64,000 nucleotides of DNA, taken from positions 1-64,000 of the forward strand of contig JBDUYP010000025.1 in NCBI GenBank assembly GCA_039944535.1, written 5' to 3'. A program made the translations under genes and the position numbers. This stretch comes from JAMZMI01 sp039944535. Lineage in GTDB: Bacteria; Bacteroidota; Bacteroidia; Cytophagales; Cyclobacteriaceae. Below, piece by piece: positions 8,896 to 19,200 of the stretch (position 1 is the first letter of the stretch; every line of letters starts with the position of its first letter). The notes under the pieces are model-generated. The model had not been told where the DNA came from and made no database searches. It saw only the letters and a list, made by a program, of their open reading frames with translations.

Positions 8896-11319
8896 TCAAT
8901 AGCCCGAATGCAATATTGCAGTTGCTGAATGTATTTCATTTCCAGTACTCAGTCTTATGAAATAGACTCCATTGGTCAGCTCCTTCGGAACTTTCCATTT
9001 AAAAGTTTTATTTTCTAGTCCTTGGCTGTCGAGCATGTACTCATCTATTTTATTGCCTGAAATATCATGGATGGAGATAGTAGCAGGAGTATCTTGAGTT
9101 ACCCCATAATCGATCATGAGTTCTGAGCTGAATGGGTTCGGATATATGCTTAGTTGGTAGTCACTTTTTTTTCCTGTGCTCAATGGAGGTTCGAGATTCC
9201 CTGTAATTTCAATACTCACAATTTCTGATGTGCTGGACAGCTCATCATCATCCACAGCTACGGCTGTAAGGTCGTAGTTTCCGCCAGGGACATTTCTCCA
9301 AATCAATGAATAGGGTGTAGCCGAGTCTTCTCCCAATTTAGTTTCTCCTGCATAGAATTCAACTTTGGAAATAGTGCCATCAGGGTCTGTGGCGTCCACT
9401 CTTATGGTGATGTTATCTCCTGCTTCGAAGCTAGTGCCATCAGTCGGTTCCGTGATGCTGACAGTCGGCGCACTTTTCTCTTCTACTGCTTCATCCAGTT
9501 CATCAAAGTACGCTGTGGCTTCCCCCTCGTCCTGGAGGTAAACGCCGGCTTTCCAATAGCTTGGAAAAATCCAAAATGATATATCTTCATCTGCCTTAAG
9601 AACTCCATCTACCTCTATTAGCATTCTTTCGTCCTCTATTCTCACATCACAATCAAAATATCCTCCTGGATCTGCACCAAGATCTACATGCTTGGTATTT
9701 ACACCTTCAACGTCAGTCTTCACTGCAGCCCAAAGGTGGTTTTCAGGTGATTTGGTTTGATGCTTGTAAATTCTTAAAAGTGGCTTGTTGGGACCGTTTC
9801 CTTCATTGGCATCATCGTGAATTTGCAATATCGTAACCTGATCACAGGTCTGCTCCGCCACATCTATGGATGCGTGCAATGAGCGATTTCCATCAGTCAC
9901 AACCCAGTTCTCCAGATGTCTCAACTCCGTTCTCATTGAAGTACCTGACTGGTTGAAAGCAATCTTGCTATTTTCTACTACATAAAAATATTCGTCAGAA
10001 TATCCATTGATGAGTTCAGATTGGGATGCGATGGTAGCGCTTGTAGGTGCCTGTAGCTTGCTACCCCCGATGAAGTTTTGAAATTTGGGAATTTCATATG
10101 GAGCGTTATATATAGGTGAAACTGTTATACTGATTCCCGCTGAGGTGTTCGTTCCGTTATCATTGTCGATGGCTTTAGAACTCAACACATAGTTTCCTAC
10201 TGGAACGTCTATCCACTCATAAGAATATGGAGCTGATGTGTCTTCTCCCAGTTTTATATTTCCTTGATAAAACTCTACTTTGGCAATTGAACCATCACTG
10301 TCGGATGCATCTGCAGTAATCACGATATCATCACCAACAACATAGCTTGCATTATTTGACGGACTGGTAATGCTCGTAGTTGGAGCGTTGTTGTTTGGGC
10401 TTGAATGCGACTTACTCAATGCAAAGAATGATACCTGACAGTAATCACCTTCATCGCCTGTATTGTTTTGGTTGTAATTTCCAGCTTTGAAATACATCCA
10501 ATCATCCTCAAAACCGCTGGTACTCATATCGACTTCCTGTACCACGTCATCTTTTCCATCTCTCATGATGGTAACGGTTAGCGTATTTCCGACCACCTTA
10601 ATTTGATATGAAAATTTTTCTCCCAGAGCAATACCATCCTCGGGATTAGAGGCGCTGCTACTTCGGCTTCCGATCATTTCATACCATTGCTCCGACCCTG
10701 TAGCTGGCTCGTGAGCGAAGTAGATTGACCCGAGTGTATTATTGGGGAGCTTTCGGTAATATATTCTGCAGGGCTCATCATCTGAGGCATGGATTTGACC
10801 TACGATCACCCTACCTACTTTGCTTGATTCTCCTGTAGTGGACACATGATCAACCGCAACTGTGGCCGTCATGGTGCCATCCACACCACCAGAAGCTTCT
10901 TTAACTGACTGACTAGAAGAAGAAAAAACCCAATTATTAAGGCCGACACCCTGTGTACTAATGCTTGTATTGCCCGCTCTAAGCATTTCTCGAAGCTCAC
11001 TTCTGGGGTAGGTGCTCCCTCCTGTTTCACCATCATTGGGGCATCTAAAAACCATGGCACCCGTAGTGGGATCGGTATAAAATTCATTTTCACTTTCGAA
11101 ACCATTCGAAAGTGCAGTCTCAGAAACCTCAGACTGATCTGGTAATGTAACTTTCCATTCCGACAAATCGAAATTCTCACTTGGAGGAACATTGGGATCC
11201 TGACCAAACGTATGTGAGATAGAGAAAAGAGCAAACAAGAGAACCAGAACACTGCGCCGGAAATCAACACCAACCTCAGTGGCGTGAAACTCTCTTATGT
11301 ATGCATTTTTGACCTTCAT
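8896..11319 (-). CDS. Secreted alginate lyase with two PL7 domains and T9SS tail
   Basis: An 807-residue secreted modular enzyme. Order: signal peptide ending HTFGQ (about 40); first PL7 (alginate_lyase2) jelly roll with RSELR (106-110), QIH (175-177) and YFKAGNYNQ (276-284); bacterial Ig domain (about 312-400); second PL7-like domain with RTELR (463-467), QIH (499-501) and YWKAGVYLQ (588-596); second Ig domain (about 617-705); C-terminal type IX sorting domain beginning YQLSIYPNPF. Both lyase modules keep the Arg, Gln/His and Tyr catalytic set. It would cut alginate endolytically outside the cell or on its surface. I chose the ATG at 11319; the TTG six codons upstream adds nothing to the signal peptide. 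A terminator hairpin lies just upstream, so it may have its own promoter. Confidence 0.9.
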   Translation of the reverse strand: MKVKNAYIREFHATEVGVDFRRSVLVLLFALFSISHTFGQDPNVPPSENFDLSEWKVTLPDQSEVSETALSNGFESENEFYTDPTTGAMVFRCPNDGETGGSTYPRSELREMLRAGNTSISTQGVGLNNWVFSSSSQSVKEASGGVDGTMTATVAVDHVSTTGESSKVGRVIVGQIHASDDEPCRIYYRKLPNNTLGSIYFAHEPATGSEQWYEMIGSRSSSASNPEDGIALGEKFSYQIKVVGNTLTVTIMRDGKDDVVQEVDMSTSGFEDDWMYFKAGNYNQNNTGDEGDYCQVSFFALSKSHSSPNNNAPTTSITSPSNNASYVVGDDIVITADASDSDGSIAKVEFYQGNIKLGEDTSAPYSYEWIDVPVGNYVLSSKAIDNDNGTNTSAGISITVSPIYNAPYEIPKFQNFIGGSKLQAPTSATIASQSELINGYSDEYFYVVENSKIAFNQSGTSMRTELRHLENWVVTDGNRSLHASIDVAEQTCDQVTILQIHDDANEGNGPNKPLLRIYKHQTKSPENHLWAAVKTDVEGVNTKHVDLGADPGGYFDCDVRIEDERMLIEVDGVLKADEDISFWIFPSYWKAGVYLQDEGEATAYFDELDEAVEEKSAPTVSITEPTDGTSFEAGDNITIRVDATDPDGTISKVEFYAGETKLGEDSATPYSLIWRNVPGGNYDLTAVAVDDDELSSTSEIVSIEITGNLEPPLSTGKKSDYQLSIYPNPFSSELMIDYGVTQDTPATISIHDISGNKIDEYMLDSQGLENKTFKWKVPKELTNGVYFIRLSTGNEIHSATAILHSGY

Positions 11320-11346
11320 GAAAAGAAAACTATTCAACTAAAAAAT

Positions 11347-11383
11347 ATCCCAATTGACAACTATAAATGCTGTCAATTGGGAT
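11347..11383 (-). terminator. Intrinsic terminator between lipoprotein gene and PL7 gene
   Basis: A perfect 13-bp stem (arms 11347-11359 and 11371-11383) with an 11-base loop. On the minus strand it is followed by ATTTTTT. It lies between the stop of the PKD lipoprotein gene and the start of the PL7 gene, so it should end most transcription from the susCD side. Confidence 0.82.
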
Positions 11384-11398
11384 TTGAAATATAACTAA

Positions 11399-13771
11399 CT
11401 AAAATCCAGGTGTTATGATATCTATGTTATCATAGAACACTTCAGTAGCACTGTCAATGGCATTTGGAGCCCTTACATAGATAACAACCTTAGTAGTTGT
11501 TGGCTTGAATGTAAACGTTGTAGTTGTAAACGTATCATCAGTAGTTGACGACTTGGTTGAATTAAAATCATTTTCAATCAAGTAGAATGCATCAACACTG
11601 GCGTCATCTTTACCATTAGCATCCAGGCCTGTCTCGCTCGTTATCTCAGTATTCAATATATATACCTCGGTAGGAGTTCCACTCGCCTCAGAACGAGAAT
11701 CAATCGTAAATGTGTACTCAACACCTACTTCAACCGTTACAACCTGATAGAGTCGACGGCACGCTTCATACAATTTAACTCCCCTATCTCCCTTTTGGGC
11801 AAACTTGTTACCATCAGAGGTAGAACCAGGTTGCTCGTCAGCATCACCACAATTGGTTTCAAGCCAATCCTGCAAATCAGAATTATACCATAGTGCCCTA
11901 TATGGGCTAGAAACCTCAACAGCAGGCTCGCTTTCGTCTAGAATAGTGCTGTTAGGAGTCATGTCCCAAGCATCTGCATTATCACTTGTACTACTGGTAT
12001 GTTCGTCAGCGGTACCATTCAAAACTATCGCTTTGAAGGTTGCAGCTACAGCTGGCGGCTTGGCGGCAACTGTTTCATTGGCCATACTACTTCCCGCAGC
12101 ATTTGTTGCAGTCAGTACCACGTCATAATCGCCATCAGCAGTATAGGTATGGGTAGGTGACTTTTCAGTTGAAGTGTTGCCATCACCAAAGTCCCAAACG
12201 AATGAAGCTCCATTAATTGAAGTATTGGTGAACGTGTGGGTTAGATGACTTTCTGTACTCTCTTCAGAATCAAAATCAGCAGATGGTGCAGTCGCATCAG
12301 ACGCTTCAATCACACGAACATTATCGATCCATGCGTCATCAGGCGCTGTTGAGTAAAGCATTACTGCCACGTCACCACTTTCATTAGATGTAAAAGCAAC
12401 CTCTGCAAAAGTACCGTAATCAATAGGCGTATCTGAGAATTTTCCTTCAGCAGAATAACCAAGATGCATTCCCAGGTTATCATTGATTGCGGCAAGTGCA
12501 TCAGCACCATCCATAAAGTGACCATCAAGAACAAGACCTGCTATATGTCGGGCCAGCCCAGCTGGATCATCATTATCATCATCAATTGCATATTGGTACT
12601 GCAAAACATAGTCTGTATTAGGTGTCAATGAAAGAGCTTGATATGCGTATCTCGAACTTGCCGTATGCAACAACGGACCTCCTACCTGACTTGAAGACCA
12701 CTTTGCTCCTCGTGTTTTGTCGCCTGTGTTATCGCCATCGTAATCGTAATTAGAACCATCGCTACTAGAACCAAATGGGTTTGTATCACCATCCGTATAT
12801 GCGGTAAATCTCCATTGGCTGGTCGCATAAGTTCCGGAGATTTCAAAATCACCGTTCAAAATAGTAGCGCCGGTTTCTTTATACAAGTAAATATTATCCA
12901 CATAAATACTTGCATGGTCGCTAGCTGCACCACCAGTTCCCATCGTAAAAGAGATGTTATCAATGGCATCTACAGCAGCCGAAAAGTCGGTTCCTAAATC
13001 AAAATCAAAAGAAGCCCAAGCCCCGTCTGAAAGTGAAAGGCCATCGATTTCGTATTCTGCGCTAGCACCTTCATTTCCTAAAGCCACTTTAAGTACGTCA
13101 ATACCTTCGGCAAAGTCAGAATAAACGTCAAAGTGAATATGTGTCGCTGAAATGCCGTCACCAAAAGCGTTGGCAGGATCGATCGTAGCGACAGAAAGTA
13201 CTCCTGTAGTGCTTCCAAGTCTCGACAATCGAATTACATTTTCATCACCAACAGTTACGGCTGTCCCTCCGGAAGCTGCTTCTCCCCATCTGTACTCCAA
13301 AAGGCCTCCATCAAACTCCATTCCGTCTGTATAGATAGCAAACACGTTTGAAATGGATGCGGTAGGCGCATCCGGCACGGTTGAAATTGACCCTTCCGGC
13401 ACGTGAACCACGACTATCTCTTCTGTAAGAGTAACTGGCGTTAGCCCCTCATCAGATTGTGCTGTAACACTAATGGTGTATGTGGCTTCCTGAGCTTCAT
13501 TTGGGTAATCATACGACACAGAACCACCCTGTTCTGCTATCAGCAAAACGTCGGTAGTACTATTGGGATCTCCAAAATCTACTGAGAAAGACGAGGCTCC
13601 TATAGATACGGGTGTTACCGTAACCAGTGTACCATCTCCTGAAGCTTCAGCTGTGAAGCTCGAAAAGATAATCTCCGAAATACCCTTAGGGTTTGCCTTT
13701 TCATCTTCTCCACAGGATATCATCAGACCTGCTATAAGCAGTACTGCTATTCCTTTTTTTATAAAATTCAT
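11399..13771 (-). CDS. PKD/jelly-roll surface lipoprotein, probable alginate-binding
   Basis: A 790-residue protein with a lipobox (LMISC, Cys20) followed by GEDE, an acidic stretch after the lipidated Cys that resembles the surface lipoprotein export signal of Bacteroidota. It has an N-terminal PKD/Ig-like domain (about 35-125), a beta-sandwich (135-300), a carbohydrate-binding jelly roll starting ILNGDFE (305-490), a clear PKD domain with FVWDFGDGNTSTEKSPTHTY (about 510-575) and a C-terminal jelly roll ending FYDNIDI. No catalytic motif is seen. The jelly roll at 305-490 is homologous to the one in the next upstream gene. The place downstream of SusD is that of SusE/SusF-type glycan-binding proteins, so alginate binding at the cell surface is inferred. 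Confidence 0.8.
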   Translation of the reverse strand: MNFIKKGIAVLLIAGLMISCGEDEKANPKGISEIIFSSFTAEASGDGTLVTVTPVSIGASSFSVDFGDPNSTTDVLLIAEQGGSVSYDYPNEAQEATYTISVTAQSDEGLTPVTLTEEIVVVHVPEGSISTVPDAPTASISNVFAIYTDGMEFDGGLLEYRWGEAASGGTAVTVGDENVIRLSRLGSTTGVLSVATIDPANAFGDGISATHIHFDVYSDFAEGIDVLKVALGNEGASAEYEIDGLSLSDGAWASFDFDLGTDFSAAVDAIDNISFTMGTGGAASDHASIYVDNIYLYKETGATILNGDFEISGTYATSQWRFTAYTDGDTNPFGSSSDGSNYDYDGDNTGDKTRGAKWSSSQVGGPLLHTASSRYAYQALSLTPNTDYVLQYQYAIDDDNDDPAGLARHIAGLVLDGHFMDGADALAAINDNLGMHLGYSAEGKFSDTPIDYGTFAEVAFTSNESGDVAVMLYSTAPDDAWIDNVRVIEASDATAPSADFDSEESTESHLTHTFTNTSINGASFVWDFGDGNTSTEKSPTHTYTADGDYDVVLTATNAAGSSMANETVAAKPPAVAATFKAIVLNGTADEHTSSTSDNADAWDMTPNSTILDESEPAVEVSSPYRALWYNSDLQDWLETNCGDADEQPGSTSDGNKFAQKGDRGVKLYEACRRLYQVVTVEVGVEYTFTIDSRSEASGTPTEVYILNTEITSETGLDANGKDDASVDAFYLIENDFNSTKSSTTDDTFTTTTFTFKPTTTKVVIYVRAPNAIDSATEVFYDNIDIITPGF

Positions 13772-13795
13772 AATAATGTTCTTATAGGTTAGTAA

Positions 13796-14803
13796 TTAGT
13801 CTGCAGGATAAACTTTCACATTATCCACATAGACATCAACTGGAGTAATGGCCGATAGCATGACAGAAACCAGTCCTGACTCAGGAGCATCAAACTCTCC
13901 TGTAACCGTCGTAAAGTTTCCTTTGCCTTTCACTTCGGATACCTCCATATGAAGGAGACTCGTGTTACCAGCACCACCTCTGTCTGTTTGCTGATAAGCT
14001 TCCCAACCATCTGTATAATGGCCAGCAACTATGTCGGCTATTACGATTCTACCTTCAGGTGGGTCTGTAGCTATATCGTCCTTAATAGAATACTCGAATT
14101 CCAGTATATACGTGACTGTTCTTGCTTCAGAAGACGGAGACACCACAAGCGGCTGATATGCTACTCTCGTACTTGCAGCTTTTGCCAGTGAGCCTACAGA
14201 TCTATTGGCGTTCCATTTAGCACCTTTGGTTTTTCCACCATTATCCGTTCCATCATATTTGGTGAAAGATCCATCAGAACTGGATTCAAATCCGTTTCTA
14301 TCCCAACCATTAGAAAAATCAATTTTCCAATCGTTTGAACCATCTTCAAAATCACCATTTATTACTGTAACTGGCAGTGGTACAAATACATCCAATATGG
14401 CTATTGTGTCCTCTAGAATATCGACAGCTTCATTAGCATCAATCGCACTCAACGACACAGGATACGAACCTACTCCAGCTTCGAATTTTGCGATTGGGTT
14501 TTCAGTAGTGGTTGTATTGTCTGTTCCGCATACGAGCACCCCATCTACCTCTTCGCAAACAACAGCTTCACCAAAATCCCAGAAATAACTAGTTGCCTCT
14601 GATGATGTATTGGTAAACTGGATTACTCTGAAATCCTCCGCAGAGGGAATAAACTCAAAACTTGCTGAAGGAGGAGTTAAATCGGCAATAGATCCAGCCT
14701 CCGGAAGTTCAGGTCTCAGCTCACAGCTAGCAATAAAACCAGCCGTAGCAATTGTTAAGATCAAGCTTAACGTTTTTTTAATTATTGTTATATTTTTTTT
14801 CAT
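13796..14803 (-). CDS. PKD lipoprotein with jelly roll, probable alginate-binding
   Basis: A 335-residue lipoprotein. I chose the ATG at 14803 (MKKNITII) because it gives a compact signal peptide ending IASC; the ORF extends to 14824 but would then touch the susD stop. After the lipobox comes a PKD-like domain with ATSYFWDFGEA and an internal CEEVDGVLVCG insert whose two Cys could pair. The C-terminal half is a jelly roll starting VINGDFEDG and ending VYVDNVKVYPAD, recognisably the same module as in the 790-residue neighbour (shared pattern SSDG, GAKW, AYQPL, GHYTDG, VML, DNVKV). Placed directly after susD, it is probably a SusE-like surface glycan-binding protein. Confidence 0.78.
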   Translation of the reverse strand: MKKNITIIKKTLSLILTIATAGFIASCELRPELPEAGSIADLTPPSASFEFIPSAEDFRVIQFTNTSSEATSYFWDFGEAVVCEEVDGVLVCGTDNTTTTENPIAKFEAGVGSYPVSLSAIDANEAVDILEDTIAILDVFVPLPVTVINGDFEDGSNDWKIDFSNGWDRNGFESSSDGSFTKYDGTDNGGKTKGAKWNANRSVGSLAKAASTRVAYQPLVVSPSSEARTVTYILEFEYSIKDDIATDPPEGRIVIADIVAGHYTDGWEAYQQTDRGGAGNTSLLHMEVSEVKGKGNFTTVTGEFDAPESGLVSVMLSAITPVDVYVDNVKVYPAD

Positions 14804-14823
14804 GACTATCTTATTTAAAATCA

Positions 14824-16278
14824 TTAATAACCAAGATTCTGTGTAAGAAGACCTTTGCTGAGATTAACTTCACGTTGTGGAATGGGTAAGTATCGCGCGT
14901 TATTCACGCTCCACACGTAACCCATCTCATCAGCATGAGCTGAAAGAACATTTTCAAATTCTCCAAATCTCTTTAGGTCAAAGTATCGCTGATTTTCAAA
15001 CGCCAACTCTACTCTTCTCTCCGTCATTAGATCTTCTTTTGTTACTGAATTTACCGCTGTTGTTAAGCCAGCTCTGTTTCTCACCTCCTGAAAAGATGCC
15101 ACAGCTGCCGGATCAACGGTTGCCGGTGCTCCCGCCATAGTGGCTTCTACGTGAAGAAGAAGAATATCAGCATATCTCAAGGCGATGTAGTCATTACCTG
15201 CGTTACGTCCCACACCGTAATCAATTGATCCAGGAGCTAGATTTGAGCCTTCAGGTAAATACTTAATGACTTCATTTTCAAATACGTCAAGGCTACCATC
15301 GAGATCAGTAATAGAAACCGGTGTTCTATCGCCTCCAAACGCCATGAAATCATCATAAAGATTTTCATTTACAATGTTTTGCCCATCGTCTCGGCCAGCT
15401 CGAACAAACGAAGTGAATTCTGCCGAAAAGCCCTGGCTTTCGTTAGCATCACTGGCGATATATTGAATTGCAAAAATGATTTCACTGTTCAGTTCACTGT
15501 AAAACACATCATAAAAATCATCCATCAGTGAATAATCCGAAGAGGCAATGATCGCTTCGCACAGCGCTTCTGCTGCGGCGTAATCAGGTGTTGCTTGAGA
15601 CAAATACACCTTAGCTAGAATTCCCTGAGCTGCTGCTTTTGAGGCTCTGGCTTTATGTGAATTATCCAAAACGTCAACTGCTTCTTGCAAATCCTCAATT
15701 ATCTGCTCATAAATGAGTGCCTGCTCCACTCTGGTAAAAAGCGCTGCAGTATTGGTAGGATCGACTACAGATGTAACCAAAGGCACATCGCCAAACAATC
15801 TTACCAACTTGAAATAAGCGTAGGCTCTTAAGAATTTAGCTTCGGCAGTATATGCTGCTTGATTGGCAGCATCGGCAACATCTATGTATTTCAGGATATT
15901 ATTCGCTCTGAAAATCACCTCATACATTGACTGATAATAATCTTCAGACTCTACGTTTATGGATTCTACTATATATCTGTGAAAATCAGACTTAGAACCT
16001 TCCAGCGTTGCATTTCTGGTATTATCTGTTCGATGTTCTGTCAAAAGGTGTTCAAATTGCACCCCTCTATTGGCACGGCCAATGTTTGTTTCAGTACTCT
16101 CGTTTGTTCCCTGAAGGGCATCATAGATGCCGTGAATACCTGCCAGCACATCGTCATCAGATGAGAAATATGAATCCAATGAAACTACCGTGTCAGGTAA
16201 TGGATTTAAGAACTCATCTCCACAGGAATTGAGAAACAACACTGGAATAATCAGTATTAAATATTTTATATTCTTCAT
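14824..16278 (-). CDS. susD: SusD/RagB-family outer-membrane lipoprotein (alginate locus)
   Basis: A 484-residue SusD-family lipoprotein that forms the lid of the SusC channel and binds glycan at the cell surface. It has a lipobox (FLNSC) after a short signal peptide, the N-terminal SusD-like TPR region with AYTAEAKFLRAYAYFKLVRLFGDVPLVT, and the C-terminal RagB block with LMTERRVELAFENQRYFDLKRFG and LPIPQREVNLSKGLLTQNLGY. The start is the ATG at 16278, 19 bp after the susC stop; an ATG four codons earlier is also possible. Alginate oligomers are inferred as ligand from the downstream lyases and uronate genes. Confidence 0.93.
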   Translation of the reverse strand: MKNIKYLILIIPVLFLNSCGDEFLNPLPDTVVSLDSYFSSDDDVLAGIHGIYDALQGTNESTETNIGRANRGVQFEHLLTEHRTDNTRNATLEGSKSDFHRYIVESINVESEDYYQSMYEVIFRANNILKYIDVADAANQAAYTAEAKFLRAYAYFKLVRLFGDVPLVTSVVDPTNTAALFTRVEQALIYEQIIEDLQEAVDVLDNSHKARASKAAAQGILAKVYLSQATPDYAAAEALCEAIIASSDYSLMDDFYDVFYSELNSEIIFAIQYIASDANESQGFSAEFTSFVRAGRDDGQNIVNENLYDDFMAFGGDRTPVSITDLDGSLDVFENEVIKYLPEGSNLAPGSIDYGVGRNAGNDYIALRYADILLLHVEATMAGAPATVDPAAVASFQEVRNRAGLTTAVNSVTKEDLMTERRVELAFENQRYFDLKRFGEFENVLSAHADEMGYVWSVNNARYLPIPQREVNLSKGLLTQNLGY

Positions 16279-16297
16279 GATTCGTTGCATTTAAAAA

Positions 16298-19200
16298 TTA
16301 GAAATCAAGGTTTAGACCCAATGTGATCGTTCTAAACAATGGAGTTCCTGCTCTCTGCGATCCATAAGCTCTAGGGTTGGTCCCGTCTATATGCTCCGGG
16401 TTGAAGCCATGGTAATCAGAAGCAGTAAAGTAGAGTAGGTTTTGACCTGAGGCATAAAGTCTCAGCCCATCAACACCTATTTTTGAAGTTAGCCTGTTCG
16501 GCATGTTATAACCGATGGTAACATTACGCAATGAGAAATAATCTGCACTTGCAATAACCTCACTTGTCAACACTTTTTCCTGGATGAAAGACTCGTGAGG
16601 AATAAGTCCATCTTCAACAGCCTGAGCTTCACCACCAGATGTGGTTCTGTTTCCAAACCAGTTGAAGAAATATTGGTCTCCGATGTTATTGACCTGGGCA
16701 CCAAGACTTCCCTGCACCATAAAGGATAGGTCAAAATCTTTGTATGCAAATTCGTTGGTAAAACTGAATAGAATATCCGGATAAGGATCTCCCAAAATGG
16801 TCTTGTCATCTTCAGTAATCTTACCGTCACCGTTCAAGTCTCTGACGATGGTATCATCAGACTCGCCGTTGATCCGATTCCATGGTCTGTCAACATAAGC
16901 GACTCTGAATTCTGCGTCATTGAACTTATCTGTATCCACTACATATCCGTAGAAAGATGATATTGGATTGCCTATTTTATTAATCCATTGCGAATTTCTA
17001 CCGTATGTATCCTGGACAAGCGCTCCATCAGAATCACCGAATGCTAATAATTCATTTTGATTGGTAGAAGTGATCAAAGTAGTACTCCAGGTGAATTCTT
17101 TTTGAACGATATTTTTAGTTCTCAGCTCAAATTCAAAACCCTGATTTCTAACCTTACCCAAATTCACAATTCCGGAAGTAAATCCTGTAACATACGAAAC
17201 CGGATTTTCTAAAAGTAAGCTTTCACTGGTTCTGGAATAAAAATCTAAGGAACCCGTCACTCTGTTGGCAAAGAATCCGAAATCGACTGCCGGGTTAAAC
17301 TCTTGAGATGCTTCCCACTGCAACAGTGAGTTGGCAATATTCAAAGGCGATACTCCGGTTACAATCGCATTATCAACAATCGCATTGGTACCATTCAACA
17401 AAGCCAGGTACGGCCAGTTGTCAACTACATCACCACCGCCAGTATTAAATCGCTCAGAACCTGTCTCTCCGTAACTAACTCTTAGTTTCAGATCACTCAA
17501 TATGTTGTTTCCCGCTAGGAAACTTTCGTCAGAAATATTCCATCCGGCTGATACAGCAGGGAAATTTCCATATTTACTTTTCGGACCGAAAACCGAACTA
17601 CCATCACGTCTGAATGAGGCATTGAACAAATACTTTCCTGCATAAGCGTAATTAATACGAGCGAAATATCCGATTTTATTCCATTCGATGTTAATTTCTG
17701 CAGGTTCAGAAATCACCGTAGCTCCTTCTAGATTTTTCAGCAAATCATTGGTGTAACCTACTCCCGTTACCTGGCTGATATTGCTTGTTCTTTTCTGAAT
17801 AGTTACACCTAAAAGCACCCCAAACTCATGCTCACCAAGATCTTTGTTGTACATCAAGGTGTTGTCTGAGAGAATTCTTGATTGGAACCTGTTCTGCAAA
17901 TAATATTGCGACTGGCTAGCACCAGATGCGTGATAGTTGGTACCGTCCCATCTTTCTCTCTTCCTGAAATCCAAGGTAGTTGACAATGAGCTCTTTGCTG
18001 TAAGTCCCTCTATAATCTCGGCACTTATATACGTGGAACCAAATAGCTTGGTAGTGTACTCCCAGTGTTCCCTTTCAACATATTGCTGATATGGATTAGA
18101 GTCACCTGATGTACGTGGACGTTGATCACTCCCGTCTCCATTAAAATCCAGTTCGATCAAGTGATCTTCACGGAAGTAATCTCCCACTCCAACATTTGGA
18201 AACGCATCACGATTAATAAACTGTAATGAGGCTTCTGTATGATAAATAGGCAACCATGGTGATTGACGTAATGGGTTGTGAATCGAGGTTGGCAGGGCTC
18301 TTCTCTTCGAGTATGAAGGGTTTATGTTGATGCCAAACTTTACCCTGTCGCTTACCTTTTGATCCAGTTTTATTCTTCCACTGTAGAACTTATAGTCATC
18401 CGTAATGACCACACCTTCGTCATGAAGATATCTCAACGATGCACTGTATTTGGTTCTATCATTTCCACCTCTTGCAGATAGGGAATGACTGTTTATTTTT
18501 CCTCCGTTGAAGAAAACATCCTGCCAGTCTCTATCAACTCCTGTTACTTCAACTAGCTTCTGCATGTAAAGAGATTCTTCTGAAAGTTCTCCGGTCACTT
18601 TTTGTTCAAAAGCGAGCCAGTCAGCAACGCTTTTGCTATAATCGTCACTGCCATGTGCTTCTTTCCAACCAGTATAGGTTTGATAGCTAAACTTAGTTTC
18701 TCCGGCCTTACCGCTCTTAGTGGTGATGAGAATAACACCATTGGCACCTTCACTACCATAGATAGCTGCAGATGCCGCATCCTTTAACACTTCAAAAGAC
18801 GCCACGTCATTCATGTCCAAATTTCCTAGAAAGTCGGAACTCACAACAACCCCATCAACCACTACAGCTGGACCTGAATCAGAAGCAATAGACCCAACTC
18901 CACGTATAGTAATGGTTGGGGCCGCTCCAGCTTCAGCATTCGTAGCTTGAATATTTACACCGGATACTTGTCCAATAAGTGCCTCATCTACCCTGGAAAC
19001 GGGCAACTGATCTAGCTTTTTGTTTTCAACTTTAGAAATAGCACCAGTCAAATGTGATTTCTTCTGAGTACCGTATCCGATAACGACGACCTCATCAAGC
19101 TGCTCAACATCCAAGGTCAGAGTAACGTCGATAACCGTCCGGCCATTGACCGGAACTGCCTGAGATACAAATCCAACGAATGAAAAGATCAAAGTTTCTT

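Noticed and set aside
10869..11273. 134-codon minus-strand ORF in another frame of the PL7 gene
   Set aside because: It lies entirely inside the first PL7 domain in a different frame and has no independent features.
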